13,418 bases of DNA from an uncultured Mycoplasmatota bacterium (GTDB lineage Bacteria; Bacillota_I; Bacilli_A; RF39; UBA660). The translations under genes were made by a program, and so were the position numbers. This document shows positions 6,149 through 13,418 of the stretch, piece after piece. The DNA is taken from the NCBI GenBank assembly GCA_948469295.1, contig CAOKLK010000003.1, positions 1 through 13,418 of the forward strand, read 5' to 3'. The notes below the pieces were generated by a model. That model worked only from the letters and a program-made list of their open reading frames with translations. It was not told the origin of the DNA and searched no databases. The stretch's first letter is position 1; each line of letters starts with the position of its first letter.

Positions 6149-7018
6149 ATGAATAATAATGAAACACAGGGGGGGTTGCATAAAAGTGTAATCAACTGGT
6201 ACCCAGGACATATGGCAAAAACCAGAAGATTGATTGGAGACAAATATGAATTAATTGATATCGTATACGAAGTGATTGATGCTCGAATACCGATGTCATC
6301 AAAAATAAAAGATGTATACAATATTATTGGAAAAAAGCCCAAGATTATTATTATGACAAAAAAAGACTTATGTGATATGCAAGCCACAAACTATTGGATA
6401 AAATATTACGAAAATTTAGGAAATAAAGTTTTAGTCATAGATTTAAACAATGGGAATGATTACAAGAAAATTATTGATATGACTCACGAAATGATGAACG
6501 AAAAACAATTAGCGAGAACCAAAAAAGGAATGAAAGAAAAAGAAATCAAAGCTTTAGTAATTGGAATTCCAAACGTTGGAAAAAGCACATTAATAAATAG
6601 AATGTGTGGAAGAAAAGTTGCAAAAGTAGGAAATAATCCTGGAGTAACTCAGAATCTTTCATGGCTACGCACAAGAAGTGATATCCTACTTCTAGACACA
6701 CCAGGAATTTTATGGCCAAAATTTGAAGATCCAGAAATCGCTCGAAATCTTGCGGCATTTTCTGCAATCAAACAAGAAATTTTGCCAATAGATGAAGTAG
6801 CAGTTCATATTATAGAAAAACTATTTCGATTATATCCAAAAATTTTAAAAGAAAAATATGGTGTAACAAATATAGAAAATATAGAAGAAGTGTATACCTT
6901 AATTGGAAAGAAAATAGGAGCTATCAAAAATGGAGAACCAGATTTTGAAAGAATCAGTTTAAAAATTGTAAATGATATCAAAGGAGAACATATAAAAGGA
7001 GTAACATTTGACCGGTGA
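6149..7018 (+). CDS. rbgA: Ribosome-assembly GTPase RbgA (YlqF)
   Basis: A 289-aa circularly permuted GTPase; the Bacillus homologue acts in late assembly of the large ribosomal subunit. The G motifs occur in permuted order: a G4-like TKKD at 70-73 (usually NKxD), G1 GIPNVGKST and G3 DTPG followed by ILWPKFEDPE. The conserved N-terminal INWYPGHMAKTRR begins only at residue 15, whereas the Bacillus protein has this motif almost at its start. The first 14 residues (MNNNETQGGLHKSV) are encoded by DNA with a run of seven G (6169-6175) and directly follow the mobile element, so they may be new or partly element-derived. SD AAAGGAG is nine bases before ATG. The stop overlaps the rnhB start (GTGA). 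The rest of the protein looks intact. Confidence 0.93.
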   Translation: MNNNETQGGLHKSVINWYPGHMAKTRRLIGDKYELIDIVYEVIDARIPMSSKIKDVYNIIGKKPKIIIMTKKDLCDMQATNYWIKYYENLGNKVLVIDLNNGNDYKKIIDMTHEMMNEKQLARTKKGMKEKEIKALVIGIPNVGKSTLINRMCGRKVAKVGNNPGVTQNLSWLRTRSDILLLDTPGILWPKFEDPEIARNLAAFSAIKQEILPIDEVAVHIIEKLFRLYPKILKEKYGVTNIENIEEVYTLIGKKIGAIKNGEPDFERISLKIVNDIKGEHIKGVTFDR

Positions 7019-7662
7019 AAACAAAAGAAACAATAGATTTAAGAAGTTTTGAAAAAAGATTATGGTTAGAAGGATTCGAATACATTGCAGGTACCGATGA
7101 AGCAGGACGAGGTCCACTAGTCGGACCCGTTGTAGCAGGAGCAGTGATCCTTCCCAAAAATTACAATTTAGAAGGACTCACAGATTCCAAAAAATTAAGT
7201 GAAAAAAAACGAGAAGAATATTATGAAATCTTACAAAAAGATGCTCTTGCTATTGGAGTTGGAATAGTCGATGCCAAAACCATTGATGAAATAAATATTT
7301 ATCAAGCAAGCAAATTAGCTATGAGAAAAGCATTAGAAAGCCTAAAAATTACTCCTGATTATATTTTATCCGATGCCATGCCTTTAGACTTGGAAATCCC
7401 CTCCGAAGCCATCATCCATGGAGATGCCAAATCAATTAGCATTGCAGCGGGAAGCGTGATTGCCAAAGTAACAAGAGACCATATTATGATGGAATTAGAC
7501 AAAAAGCATCCTGAATATGAACTAAAATCTCACAAAGGATATCCGACTAAAAAACATTTAGAACTTTTACAAAAATTTGGACCTTTCGAAGATTATCGGT
7601 TTACATATAAACCAGTTCGTGATTTAATGGATAAAGAATTACAAAAAAACGAGGGTGATTAA
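7015..7662 (+). CDS. rnhB: Ribonuclease HII
   Basis: A 215-aa enzyme that removes RNA primers and single ribonucleotides from RNA-DNA hybrids. The signature GTDEAGRGPLVGPVVAGAV near the N-terminus carries Asp28 and Glu29; Asp120 (ILSDA) and Asp137 (HGDAKS) fit the other two acidic metal ligands, and SIAAGSVIAKVTRD is the usual family block. The start is GTG 7015, overlapping the rbgA stop by four bases. This coupling of rbgA and rnhB is also found in Bacillus. The length is slightly under that of the Bacillus protein, mainly through a short N-terminus. Nothing is missing from the catalytic core. Confidence 0.95.
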   Translation: MKTKETIDLRSFEKRLWLEGFEYIAGTDEAGRGPLVGPVVAGAVILPKNYNLEGLTDSKKLSEKKREEYYEILQKDALAIGVGIVDAKTIDEINIYQASKLAMRKALESLKITPDYILSDAMPLDLEIPSEAIIHGDAKSISIAAGSVIAKVTRDHIMMELDKKHPEYELKSHKGYPTKKHLELLQKFGPFEDYRFTYKPVRDLMDKELQKNEGD

Positions 7663-7663
7663 T

Positions 7664-9700
7664 TTGAAAAAATTAGTAATCGTGGAATCTCCACATAAAT
7701 GTAAGCCAATTGGGGCCTATTTAGGAAGTGATTACAAAGTAGTTTCATCAAAAGGACATATTAGAGACCTTGCCACATCTGGAAAATTTGGACTTGGAGT
7801 AGACGTGGAACATGATTTTGAACCAAATTATATTCCAATCAAAGGAAAGAAAAAAGATATTACCGCATTGAAAAAAGACGTAAAAGATTCTAATTTTGTG
7901 TACCTAGCAACCGATCCAGACCGAGAAGGAGAAGCCATTAGTTGGCATTTAAAAGAAGCCTTAGATATCAGTGATGATAAATATGAGCGTGTAACCTTTA
8001 ATGAAATTACCAAAGATGTAGTAAAAAATGCGTTTAACGATACCAGAAAAATAGATGAAAATTTAGTAAAAAGCCAAGAAACTAGAAGAATTCTTGATCG
8101 TATTATTGGTTTTCGCTTAAGTAAATTAATGCAATCAAAAACCGGAGGAAAAAGTGCTGGACGAGTACAAAGTGTAGCTCTAAAAATCATTGTAGATCGA
8201 GAACGAGAGATTGAGAATTTTGTCTCAGAAGAATATTGGACCATCGAAGCAGACTTCGAAGACTTTATTGCAAACTTAGAAAAATATCATGGAAAAAAAG
8301 TCGAAATTCATGGAGAAAAAGAAGCCAATGATATTCTTGCTAAATTAAATAAAGCCTTCAAAATTGAAAGTGTTGATAGTAAAGATACCAAAAAATCAAG
8401 CAAACCAGCCTTTATTACCTCAACTCTTCAAAGAATGGCAGCAACTGCACTAAATTTTGCACCATCCAAAACCATGAGAATTGCCCAAAAATTATATGAA
8501 GGTGTAGAATTAGAACAAGAAACTGTCGGATTAATTACTTACATGAGAACAGACTCAGAAAGATTATCTCCAGTTTTCGTAGAAGAAACACACAATTATA
8601 TAAAAAAGAAATATGGCAGTGATTATATTGGATCTGTAAAAGTTCCCAAAGGCAAAAAAAATGCCCAAGATGCCCATGAAGCAATACGTCCAACCAGTAT
8701 TGATCGAACTCCAGATTCTATAAAAAAATACTTATCAAATGAAGAATATAAATTATACAAACTAATTTATGATCGTGCACTATCTAGCTTAATGTCTAGT
8801 GCAATATCACTATCAACAACTGTAATATTAGAAAACAATGGATATACTTTTAAAACAACAGGAAGCATCCTAAAATTTGATGGATATTTAAAAATATATT
8901 CCGAATATGAAGAAACCAAAGATGTTATCCTTCCAGATTTTGCCAATTACAAAAGTGAAGTAATCATAGCAGAACAAATTAATAAACTACAACACTTTAC
9001 CAAACCACTCCCAAGATATTCCGAAAGTTCACTGATTAAAGAGTTAGAAAGTTTAGGAATCGGAAGACCAAGTACTTATGCAACAATAGTTCAAACCATA
9101 AAAGATCGTGGATACGTGATATTAGAAGATAAAAAATTCATTCCTACCGAAATTGGAATCGAAACTACAGATAAACTTCAAGAGTTTTTTAGTAATATTG
9201 TAAATGTTACCTATACAGCAAATATGGAATCAGATTTAGATGACATTGCCGAAGATAAAAGTGATAACATAAAAATTTTGCATGCCTTTTATGATGAATT
9301 CGAACCGCTAGTAGAAAAAGCCTTTCAAGAAATGGAGAAAAAAGAAGCAGAAAAAACAGGAGAAACTTGTCCAGAATGTGAAAATGATCTTGTAATACGT
9401 CAAGGACGATATGGAAAATTTACAGCATGTTCCAATTATCCAACTTGCAAATACATAAAAAAAGAAGAAAAACAAGAAAAAGTGATTATGGAATGTCCGA
9501 AATGTGGAAAAAATATCATTGAAAAAAGAACCAAAAGGGGAAAAATATTTTATGGTTGTACAAGCTATCCAGATTGTGACTTTGCATCTTGGTACAAACC
9601 AACATTAGAAAAATGTCCAAAATGTAATGGCATAATGTTAGAAAAAAAAGACGAATTAGAATGCATGGATTGTAAACATAAAAAGGAAATCGAAGCTTGA
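7664..9700 (+). CDS. topA: DNA topoisomerase I (type IA)
   Basis: A 678-aa enzyme that relaxes negative supercoils. I place the start at TTG 7664 (MKKLVIVESP), one base after the rnhB stop, with GAGGGTG at 7651-7657 as SD; an in-frame GTG at 7655 overlaps that SD. Toprim domain: VIVESP at the N-terminus and ATDPDREGEAISWHL (acidic pair at about 84 and 86). Active tyrosine: LITYMRTDS at about residue 293. GIGRPSTYATI is the usual downstream motif. The C-terminus has three cysteine-pair zinc ribbons (CPEC..., CPKC..., CPKC...CMDC). The common VESPAKAKTI reads VESPHKCKPI here; the lysine matching E. coli Lys13 is kept. The enzyme appears complete. Confidence 0.95.
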   Translation: MKKLVIVESPHKCKPIGAYLGSDYKVVSSKGHIRDLATSGKFGLGVDVEHDFEPNYIPIKGKKKDITALKKDVKDSNFVYLATDPDREGEAISWHLKEALDISDDKYERVTFNEITKDVVKNAFNDTRKIDENLVKSQETRRILDRIIGFRLSKLMQSKTGGKSAGRVQSVALKIIVDREREIENFVSEEYWTIEADFEDFIANLEKYHGKKVEIHGEKEANDILAKLNKAFKIESVDSKDTKKSSKPAFITSTLQRMAATALNFAPSKTMRIAQKLYEGVELEQETVGLITYMRTDSERLSPVFVEETHNYIKKKYGSDYIGSVKVPKGKKNAQDAHEAIRPTSIDRTPDSIKKYLSNEEYKLYKLIYDRALSSLMSSAISLSTTVILENNGYTFKTTGSILKFDGYLKIYSEYEETKDVILPDFANYKSEVIIAEQINKLQHFTKPLPRYSESSLIKELESLGIGRPSTYATIVQTIKDRGYVILEDKKFIPTEIGIETTDKLQEFFSNIVNVTYTANMESDLDDIAEDKSDNIKILHAFYDEFEPLVEKAFQEMEKKEAEKTGETCPECENDLVIRQGRYGKFTACSNYPTCKYIKKEEKQEKVIMECPKCGKNIIEKRTKRGKIFYGCTSYPDCDFASWYKPTLEKCPKCNGIMLEKKDELECMDCKHKKEIEA

Positions 9701-9726
9701 CGGTTTTCTTTTTCTTATGATACAAT
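9697..9726 (+). promoter_or_regulatory. Promoter overlapping the topA stop codon
   Basis: TTGACG at 9697-9702, an 18-base spacer and TACAAT at 9721-9726, preceded by TGA, giving an extended -10. The -35 contains the topA stop TGA (9698-9700). It would drive the unknown gene at 9756. No intrinsic terminator is visible between topA and this gene. Confidence 0.7.
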
Positions 9727-9755
9727 AAAATCTATTTTAAGAGAGGAAAAATATC

Positions 9756-10331
9756 ATGGAAGAACCAAGAAATTATCTATGTATAGAGTATAAAAATCCC
9801 AACACCTTAGACTTTGGAAAATATTATTTTTCTATTGATGCAACTGGAAAAATAAATTATGATACATTACAATTATATACCTTACAAGAATTAGAAGAGA
9901 TCCTAAAAAATCAATCCAAGGAAGAAATATTAAATCAAATTCGAGAAGACAATGTATGGTACTTTCTTGATTCTAGCATTCCCAATGATTTTTTCAAACT
10001 AAAAATATGCTTTTTTGAAAATGGAAAAGAAAGATGTATAGATCCTTTAGATCCAGAATGTCTATCTTTCGATCTTGAAACATTTATGAAAGAGGAGTTA
10101 GATGAATTTACACGTAAAAAAATTTACAATAGCTTAGGAGGGTATCTAAACAATAGTCATACCTTAGAAACTACGAAACAATGGATTCGTGACCTTCGAA
10201 AAGAATCCAATCAAACACTAGCGATTAATTATAAAAATTTACCATACAAAGAACAAAGGAAAATCAGACAAATAATTTTTAATAAAATAGAACCTACAAA
10301 AGAGACCTTGATTAGAGCCAAAGTAGCATAA
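9756..10331 (+). CDS. Conserved-looking hypothetical protein, 191 aa
   Basis: A soluble protein of unknown function with SD GAGAGG about nine bases before ATG and its own promoter. The N-terminal half is mixed strand and helix (YLCIEYKNPNTLDFGKYYFSID, LQELEEILKNQSKEEI); the C-terminal half is helical and basic towards the end. No catalytic motif, membrane helix or cysteine cluster is visible. I recognise no family. It sits between topA and xerC, where Bacillus has trmFO; the sequence does not resemble that flavoprotein (no GxGxxG nucleotide-binding start and far too short). Confidence 0.7.
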   Translation: MEEPRNYLCIEYKNPNTLDFGKYYFSIDATGKINYDTLQLYTLQELEEILKNQSKEEILNQIREDNVWYFLDSSIPNDFFKLKICFFENGKERCIDPLDPECLSFDLETFMKEELDEFTRKKIYNSLGGYLNNSHTLETTKQWIRDLRKESNQTLAINYKNLPYKEQRKIRQIIFNKIEPTKETLIRAKVA

Positions 10332-10346
10332 CTTTTAAAATTTTCT

Positions 10347-10375
10347 TGTTTTCTAGAAATAGCCTTGTTATAATA
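10347..10375 (+). promoter_or_regulatory. Promoter with a 10-bp palindrome in its spacer
   Basis: TTGTTT at 10347-10352, a 17-base spacer and TATAAT at 10370-10375 with upstream TGT (extended -10). The spacer contains the perfect palindrome TTTCTAGAAA at 10351-10360, overlapping the end of the -35, a position where a dimeric repressor would block transcription. It precedes the 66-aa gene at 10398. Confidence 0.65.
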
Positions 10376-10397
10376 CTGAAAAAAAGAAGGTGAAAAA

Positions 10398-10598
10398 ATG
10401 ACAAAACAAGAAAAAGAATTAATTATTATTGCAATTGTTCAAATGTGGAGCAGAGTTTCTCATTCCGATGGAGTCGAAAAAAAATATTTTTTTGAAAATT
10501 TATTAAATAGTAGTGATGCGAAATTAGCAAATCTTTTCTTTCGTTTTAAAAGAGAAATGAAACTATGTTCATTAGCTCGGAATTATATCAAAAATTAA
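10398..10598 (+). CDS. Small hypothetical protein, 66 aa
   Basis: The start ATG is preceded by GAAGGTG at a normal distance, and a strong promoter lies just upstream, so expression is likely. The protein is mostly helical and basic, beginning MTKQEKELIIIAIVQMW; the short hydrophobic stretch is not long enough for a confident membrane helix. It overlaps the following frame by 34 bp in a different phase. I recognise no family. It could be an independent small protein or the front part of a once-longer protein that was frameshifted into the next frame. Confidence 0.55.
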   Translation: MTKQEKELIIIAIVQMWSRVSHSDGVEKKYFFENLLNSSDAKLANLFFRFKREMKLCSLARNYIKN

Positions 10599-11050
10599 AA
10601 CAAATTTTAGAGGAAAAAAAAGAACTTTTAAATAAAAGACAAATCTCTAATACAGAAATGGATGAAATAGTGTTAGAATTACTAAATTTGAAAAAAGAAG
10701 AGATGTACCCAGAAGAATCTGATATTGAAGAACCGTTATTTGATGCAAGCATCATTCAAGGATTAGATGCCAAAATCCAAGAAAGATTACTTGCTCATAC
10801 TTTGTACTTTTTAATGTTAAAAGAATCTAAAAACAATCAAGAACAAAAATTAGCAATAGAAAGAATCCAAAGAATCTACCCTCACACCAATGATTTGTAT
10901 GCAAATTTAAGTAGCTTAGTAGTAGCAGGATGGGATACTAAGCCAATCGAAGCATGCCAACAAGATTATGAAAAATGTTTCGGATATTATACACATCAAA
11001 GTGATAGCAATGGCAAAAAATCAAAAAGAAGAATCCAAAGAGAAGACTAA
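10565..11050 (+). CDS. Hypothetical helical protein, 161 aa
   Basis: A mostly helical, charged protein (ELYQKLKQILEEKKELLNKRQISNTEMDEIVLELLNLKKEE, then RLLAHTLYFLMLKE and an acidic middle). The start at ATG 10565 has only a weak purine-rich upstream sequence and lies inside the preceding gene, so it probably depends on coupling. The C-terminus is strongly basic (NGKKSKRRIQRED) and its stop TAA forms part of the terminator stem at 11042-11065. I recognise no family. No catalytic motif, signal peptide or membrane segment is visible. Confidence 0.6.
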   Translation: MFISSELYQKLKQILEEKKELLNKRQISNTEMDEIVLELLNLKKEEMYPEESDIEEPLFDASIIQGLDAKIQERLLAHTLYFLMLKESKNNQEQKLAIERIQRIYPHTNDLYANLSSLVVAGWDTKPIEACQQDYEKCFGYYTHQSDSNGKKSKRRIQRED

Positions 11051-11072
11051 ATTTACAAAGTCTTCCTTTTTT
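11042..11072 (+). terminator. Intrinsic terminator overlapping the xerC promoter
   Basis: GAAGACT at 11042-11048 pairs with AGTCTTC at 11059-11065 (loop of ten), followed by six T at 11067-11072. The stop codon of the preceding gene (11048-11050) lies in the stem and loop. The loop contains the -35 hexamer of the xerC promoter. Confidence 0.8.
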
Positions 11073-11080
11073 GTTACAAT
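11052..11080 (+). promoter_or_regulatory. xerC promoter nested in the upstream terminator
   Basis: TTTACA at 11052-11057, a 17-base spacer and TACAAT at 11075-11080 with upstream TGT (extended -10). The -35 lies in the loop of the terminator and the spacer spans its right arm and T-tract. xerC starts at 11097, with GAGG at 11087-11090. Confidence 0.7.
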
Positions 11081-11096
11081 AATTAAGAGGAATAAT

Positions 11097-11981
11097 ATGG
11101 AAAAACCAATGATCAATTTTTTAGAATATTTAAAATACGAAAGAAATTATTCAGAACATACAATGACGAACTATCAACAAGAATTAGAAAAATACTATCA
11201 TTATATAAAAAGTCGTCAAATATCCTATCAGCAGATTACCAAAAATGAAATTCGTTCATACTTAAAATATTTAGATGATTTAAACTATAAAAATAGTTCC
11301 ATATCTAGAAACATAAGTGCGTTAAGAACTTTTTATAAATATCTCTTTCAAAACAACCAAATAAAAGAAAATATCTGGAGTGGGATCAGAAATCCAAAAG
11401 TTACAAGAAAAATTCCTAATTTTTTAACTACACTAGAATTAGAAAAAATCTTCGAACCCAAAGACTTAAAAACTCCATATGAAATCAGAAATCGTTTAAT
11501 ATTTGAACTATTATATGCCACTGGAATGCGTGTATCCGAACTAGTAAATATGAAATGTAGTGATATTTCACTAGAAGATCAAACCATCCGTACCTTAGGA
11601 AAAGGAAAAAAAGAACGAATTGTCTATTTTGGAGAGTACGCAAAAGAAATTCTAAATCGTTATTTATTAGAGACTAGAAATACATTTTTAAACACAAAAA
11701 AAAGTGAGTACTTATTTGTGGGAAAAAATACGACAAAGTTAACAAGAAATCGAATTAGTGAAATAATCAATGAAGAAATAAAAAAAATAGGATTAGATCA
11801 TCATGTATCTCCCCATGTCCTAAGACATACATTTGCAACTCAATTGTTAAACAATGGAGCAGACATAAGAAGTGTTCAAGAATTATTAGGACACGAAAAT
11901 TTAAGTACAACTCAAATATATACTCATATTACAAATGAACAATTAAGAAAATCTTATCGAGATAATATGCCAAGACCATAA
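11097..11981 (+). CDS. xerC: Tyrosine recombinase XerC
   Basis: A 294-aa recombinase that, with XerD, resolves chromosome dimers at dif. The N-terminal SAM-like core-binding domain (about 1-100) begins MINFLEYLKYERNYSEHT. The catalytic domain has Arg145 (ATGMRVSELV), Lys169 (GKGKKERIVYFG), His240 and Arg243 (HVLRHTFATQLL), His266 (LLGHENLSTTQ) and Tyr275 (QIYTHI): a full set. I chose ATG 11097 with GAGG six bases upstream; the open frame runs back to 10968, but that part lies upstream of the promoter and within another gene. The length fits the family. Bacillus has its XerC homologue CodV after topA, so the synteny favours XerC over XerD. It is chromosomal, not the element's integrase. Confidence 0.9.
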   Translation: MEKPMINFLEYLKYERNYSEHTMTNYQQELEKYYHYIKSRQISYQQITKNEIRSYLKYLDDLNYKNSSISRNISALRTFYKYLFQNNQIKENIWSGIRNPKVTRKIPNFLTTLELEKIFEPKDLKTPYEIRNRLIFELLYATGMRVSELVNMKCSDISLEDQTIRTLGKGKKERIVYFGEYAKEILNRYLLETRNTFLNTKKSEYLFVGKNTTKLTRNRISEIINEEIKKIGLDHHVSPHVLRHTFATQLLNNGADIRSVQELLGHENLSTTQIYTHITNEQLRKSYRDNMPRP

Positions 11982-11996
11982 AAAATATGTTATAAT
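11967..11996 (+). promoter_or_regulatory. ppdK promoter overlapping the end of xerC
   Basis: TATAAT at 11991-11996 with upstream TGT gives a clear extended -10. The best -35 is ATGCCA at 11967-11972 (18-base spacer), which is weak. The xerC stop (11979-11981) lies in the spacer. ppdK starts at 12021 with GAGGTGG at 12010-12016. Confidence 0.6.
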
Positions 11997-12020
11997 GAAA
12001 AAGAATAAAGAGGTGGACCA

Positions 12021-13418
12021 ATGAAATACGTATATAATTTCCATGAAGGAAATAAAGATATGAAAGAATTGCTAGGAGGAAAGGGAGCAAATCTTGCAGA
12101 AATGACCAATTTGGGCTTACCTGTGCCAAATGGGTTTACAATTACAACAGATGCTTGTAAAAGTTATTATCAAAATCAAGGAAAAATCAAAGCTGAAATC
12201 GTGCAAGAAATACTTCAAAATATTCAAAAATTAGAGCAAACCACTGGAAAAAGTTTTGGGAAAAGCAACAATCCTTTATTATTAAGCATTCGTTCAGGAG
12301 CACCATTTAGCATGCCAGGAATGATGGATACAATTTTAAATTTAGGAATGAATGATGAAGTTGCAAATAAAATGTTAGAATTAACCAATAACCCAAGATT
12401 CGTTTATGATTCCTATCGTAGATTTATTATGATGTATGCTGATGTAGTAAAAGGATATCCAAAGTCTCAATTTGAAGAAATCTTAGAAAATTATAAAAAA
12501 GCCAAGAATGTAACGAAAGATACAGAATTGGATGCTACAGATTTAAAAAATATCACCGAAGATTACAAAAAACTGTATGAAAGCATTCAAGGAAAACCTT
12601 TTCCAGAAGATCCAAGCCGTCAAATATTAGAAGCAGTATCCGCAGTCTTTCGAAGTTGGAATAATGAAAGAGCAGTATATTATCGCAATTTAAATCAAAT
12701 TCCAAATGATTTAGGAACCGCAGTAAATGTCCAAGAAATGGTGTTTGGAAATTATGGAAAAACTTCAGGTTCTGGAGTAGCTTTCACAAGAAATCCAGCA
12801 ACTGGAGAAAATATATTATATGGAGAATATTTAATCAATGCCCAAGGTGAAGATGTTGTGGCAGGAATTCGTACTCCTATCCCAATGCATGAATTAAAAA
12901 ATCAAATGCCAGAAATATATGATGAATTTTGTAATTATGCCAAACTATTAGAAAGACATTACAAAGACATGCAAGATATGGAGTTTACGATCGAAAACGG
13001 AAAACTATATTTACTCCAAACGAGAAATGGGAAACGAACAGGAATTGCCGCTATAAAAATAGCAGTTGATATGGTCAATGAGGGATTAATTACCAAAGAA
13101 CAAGCCATCGCTAAAATAGAAACCAAAGACTTCATAAAACATTTGATGAAGAAATAGAAGAATTAACTCCAATCATAGCCAAAGGATTAGCAGCAAGTCC
13201 AGGTGCAGCAGTAGGAAGTATTTGTTTTCAAGTAGAACAAGTAAAAGCTTTGAAAGAACAAAACATTCCAAGTATTTTAGTTAGAAACGAAACAAGTCCA
13301 GAAGATATTGAAGGAATGAACTTAGCAGAAGGAATCCTAACCATTCATGGCGGAATGACCTCTCATGCAGCAGTTGTTGCAAGAGGAATAGGAACTTGTT
13401 GCATATGTGGTTGTGAAG
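12021..13418 (+). pseudogene. ppdK: Pyruvate, phosphate dikinase, frameshifted and cut by the window end
   Basis: PPDK interconverts pyruvate, ATP and phosphate with PEP, AMP and pyrophosphate. The first frame, 12021-13157, encodes 378 aa of the N-terminal nucleotide-binding part: LLGGKGANLAEMTNLGLPVP, SIRSGAPFSMPGMMDTILNLG, GSGVAFTRNPATGENILYGE and DMEFTIENGKLYLLQTRNGKRT. It then ends at TAG 13155. From 13130 another frame continues the family sequence (LHKTFDEEIEEL, IAKGLAASPGAAVG, LVRNETSPEDIEGM) into the phosphohistidine site GGMTSHAAVVARG. Compared from memory with the Clostridium symbiosum enzyme, about 13 bases are missing after IETK. So the gene is broken, or the sequence has an error here. 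No start codon suits an independent second protein nearby. The family length is about 870 aa; most of the rest lies outside the window. Confidence 0.85.

Noticed and set aside
7015..9705. UGA recoding as tryptophan (Mycoplasma-like code), considered because of the high AT content
   Set aside because: rbgA and topA end at TGA where their families end, and tryptophans are encoded by TGG.
10968..11096. Longer xerC starting at 10968
   Set aside because: The extra 43 residues lie in another gene and across a terminator and promoter, lack family similarity, and ATG 11097 has a proper RBS.
1..13418. CRISPR array, restriction-modification or other defence genes
   Set aside because: No regularly spaced repeats and no nuclease or methylase motifs were seen in any frame; the MazF toxin is the only candidate of that kind.

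Overview
The window looks like a junction between the right-hand part of an integrative mobile element (about 1 to 6.1 kb) and the chromosome of a low-GC Firmicute (about 6.1 kb to the end). The AT-rich composition, strong Shine-Dalgarno sites and the rbgA-rnhB-topA...xerC gene order (known from Bacillus and other Bacilli) point to an uncultured Bacilli- or Clostridia-type gut bacterium. TGA is used as stop (rbgA, topA) and TGG for tryptophan, so the code is not that of Mycoplasma. The species cannot be named from the sequence.

Element side, all on the + strand. First comes a sigma-70 region-4-like protein (106-582) with its own terminator. A gene-free stretch of 457 bp follows. It is markedly richer in G+C than its surroundings, full of hairpins, and ends in a perfect intrinsic terminator at 988-1016, only 24 bases before the next gene. 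After it lies one tightly packed run: a small basic protein, a MazF-type endoribonuclease toxin, a small unknown protein, a 154-aa resolvase-domain protein whose catalytic serine is replaced by alanine, a 38-aa membrane peptide, a 91-aa acidic small protein, and two paralogous full-length large serine recombinases that overlap by 44 bp. The first large recombinase has a hairpin that would bury its Shine-Dalgarno and start codon. The left end of the element lies outside the window.

Chromosome side, also all +. The genes are rbgA (ribosome-assembly GTPase), rnhB (RNase HII) and topA (topoisomerase I) in one overlapping operon, then three unrecognised small genes, xerC (tyrosine recombinase) and ppdK (pyruvate, phosphate dikinase), which runs off the end. 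The transcription units from 9.7 kb on each begin with an extended -10 (TGnTATAAT or TGnTACAAT) promoter that overlaps or abuts the preceding gene. ppdK carries an apparent frameshifting deletion at the linker between its nucleotide-binding and phosphohistidine domains.

Most interesting points: (1) a three-member serine recombinase set with one predicted catalytically dead, DNA-binding-domain-less member, which could be a regulatory subunit; (2) a structured leader and terminator that may gate the whole toxin-recombinase run; (3) a start-codon-sequestering hairpin before the first large recombinase; (4) an element/chromosome junction that seems to have supplied rbgA with a new promoter, ribosome binding site or N-terminal codons, next to a run of seven G.
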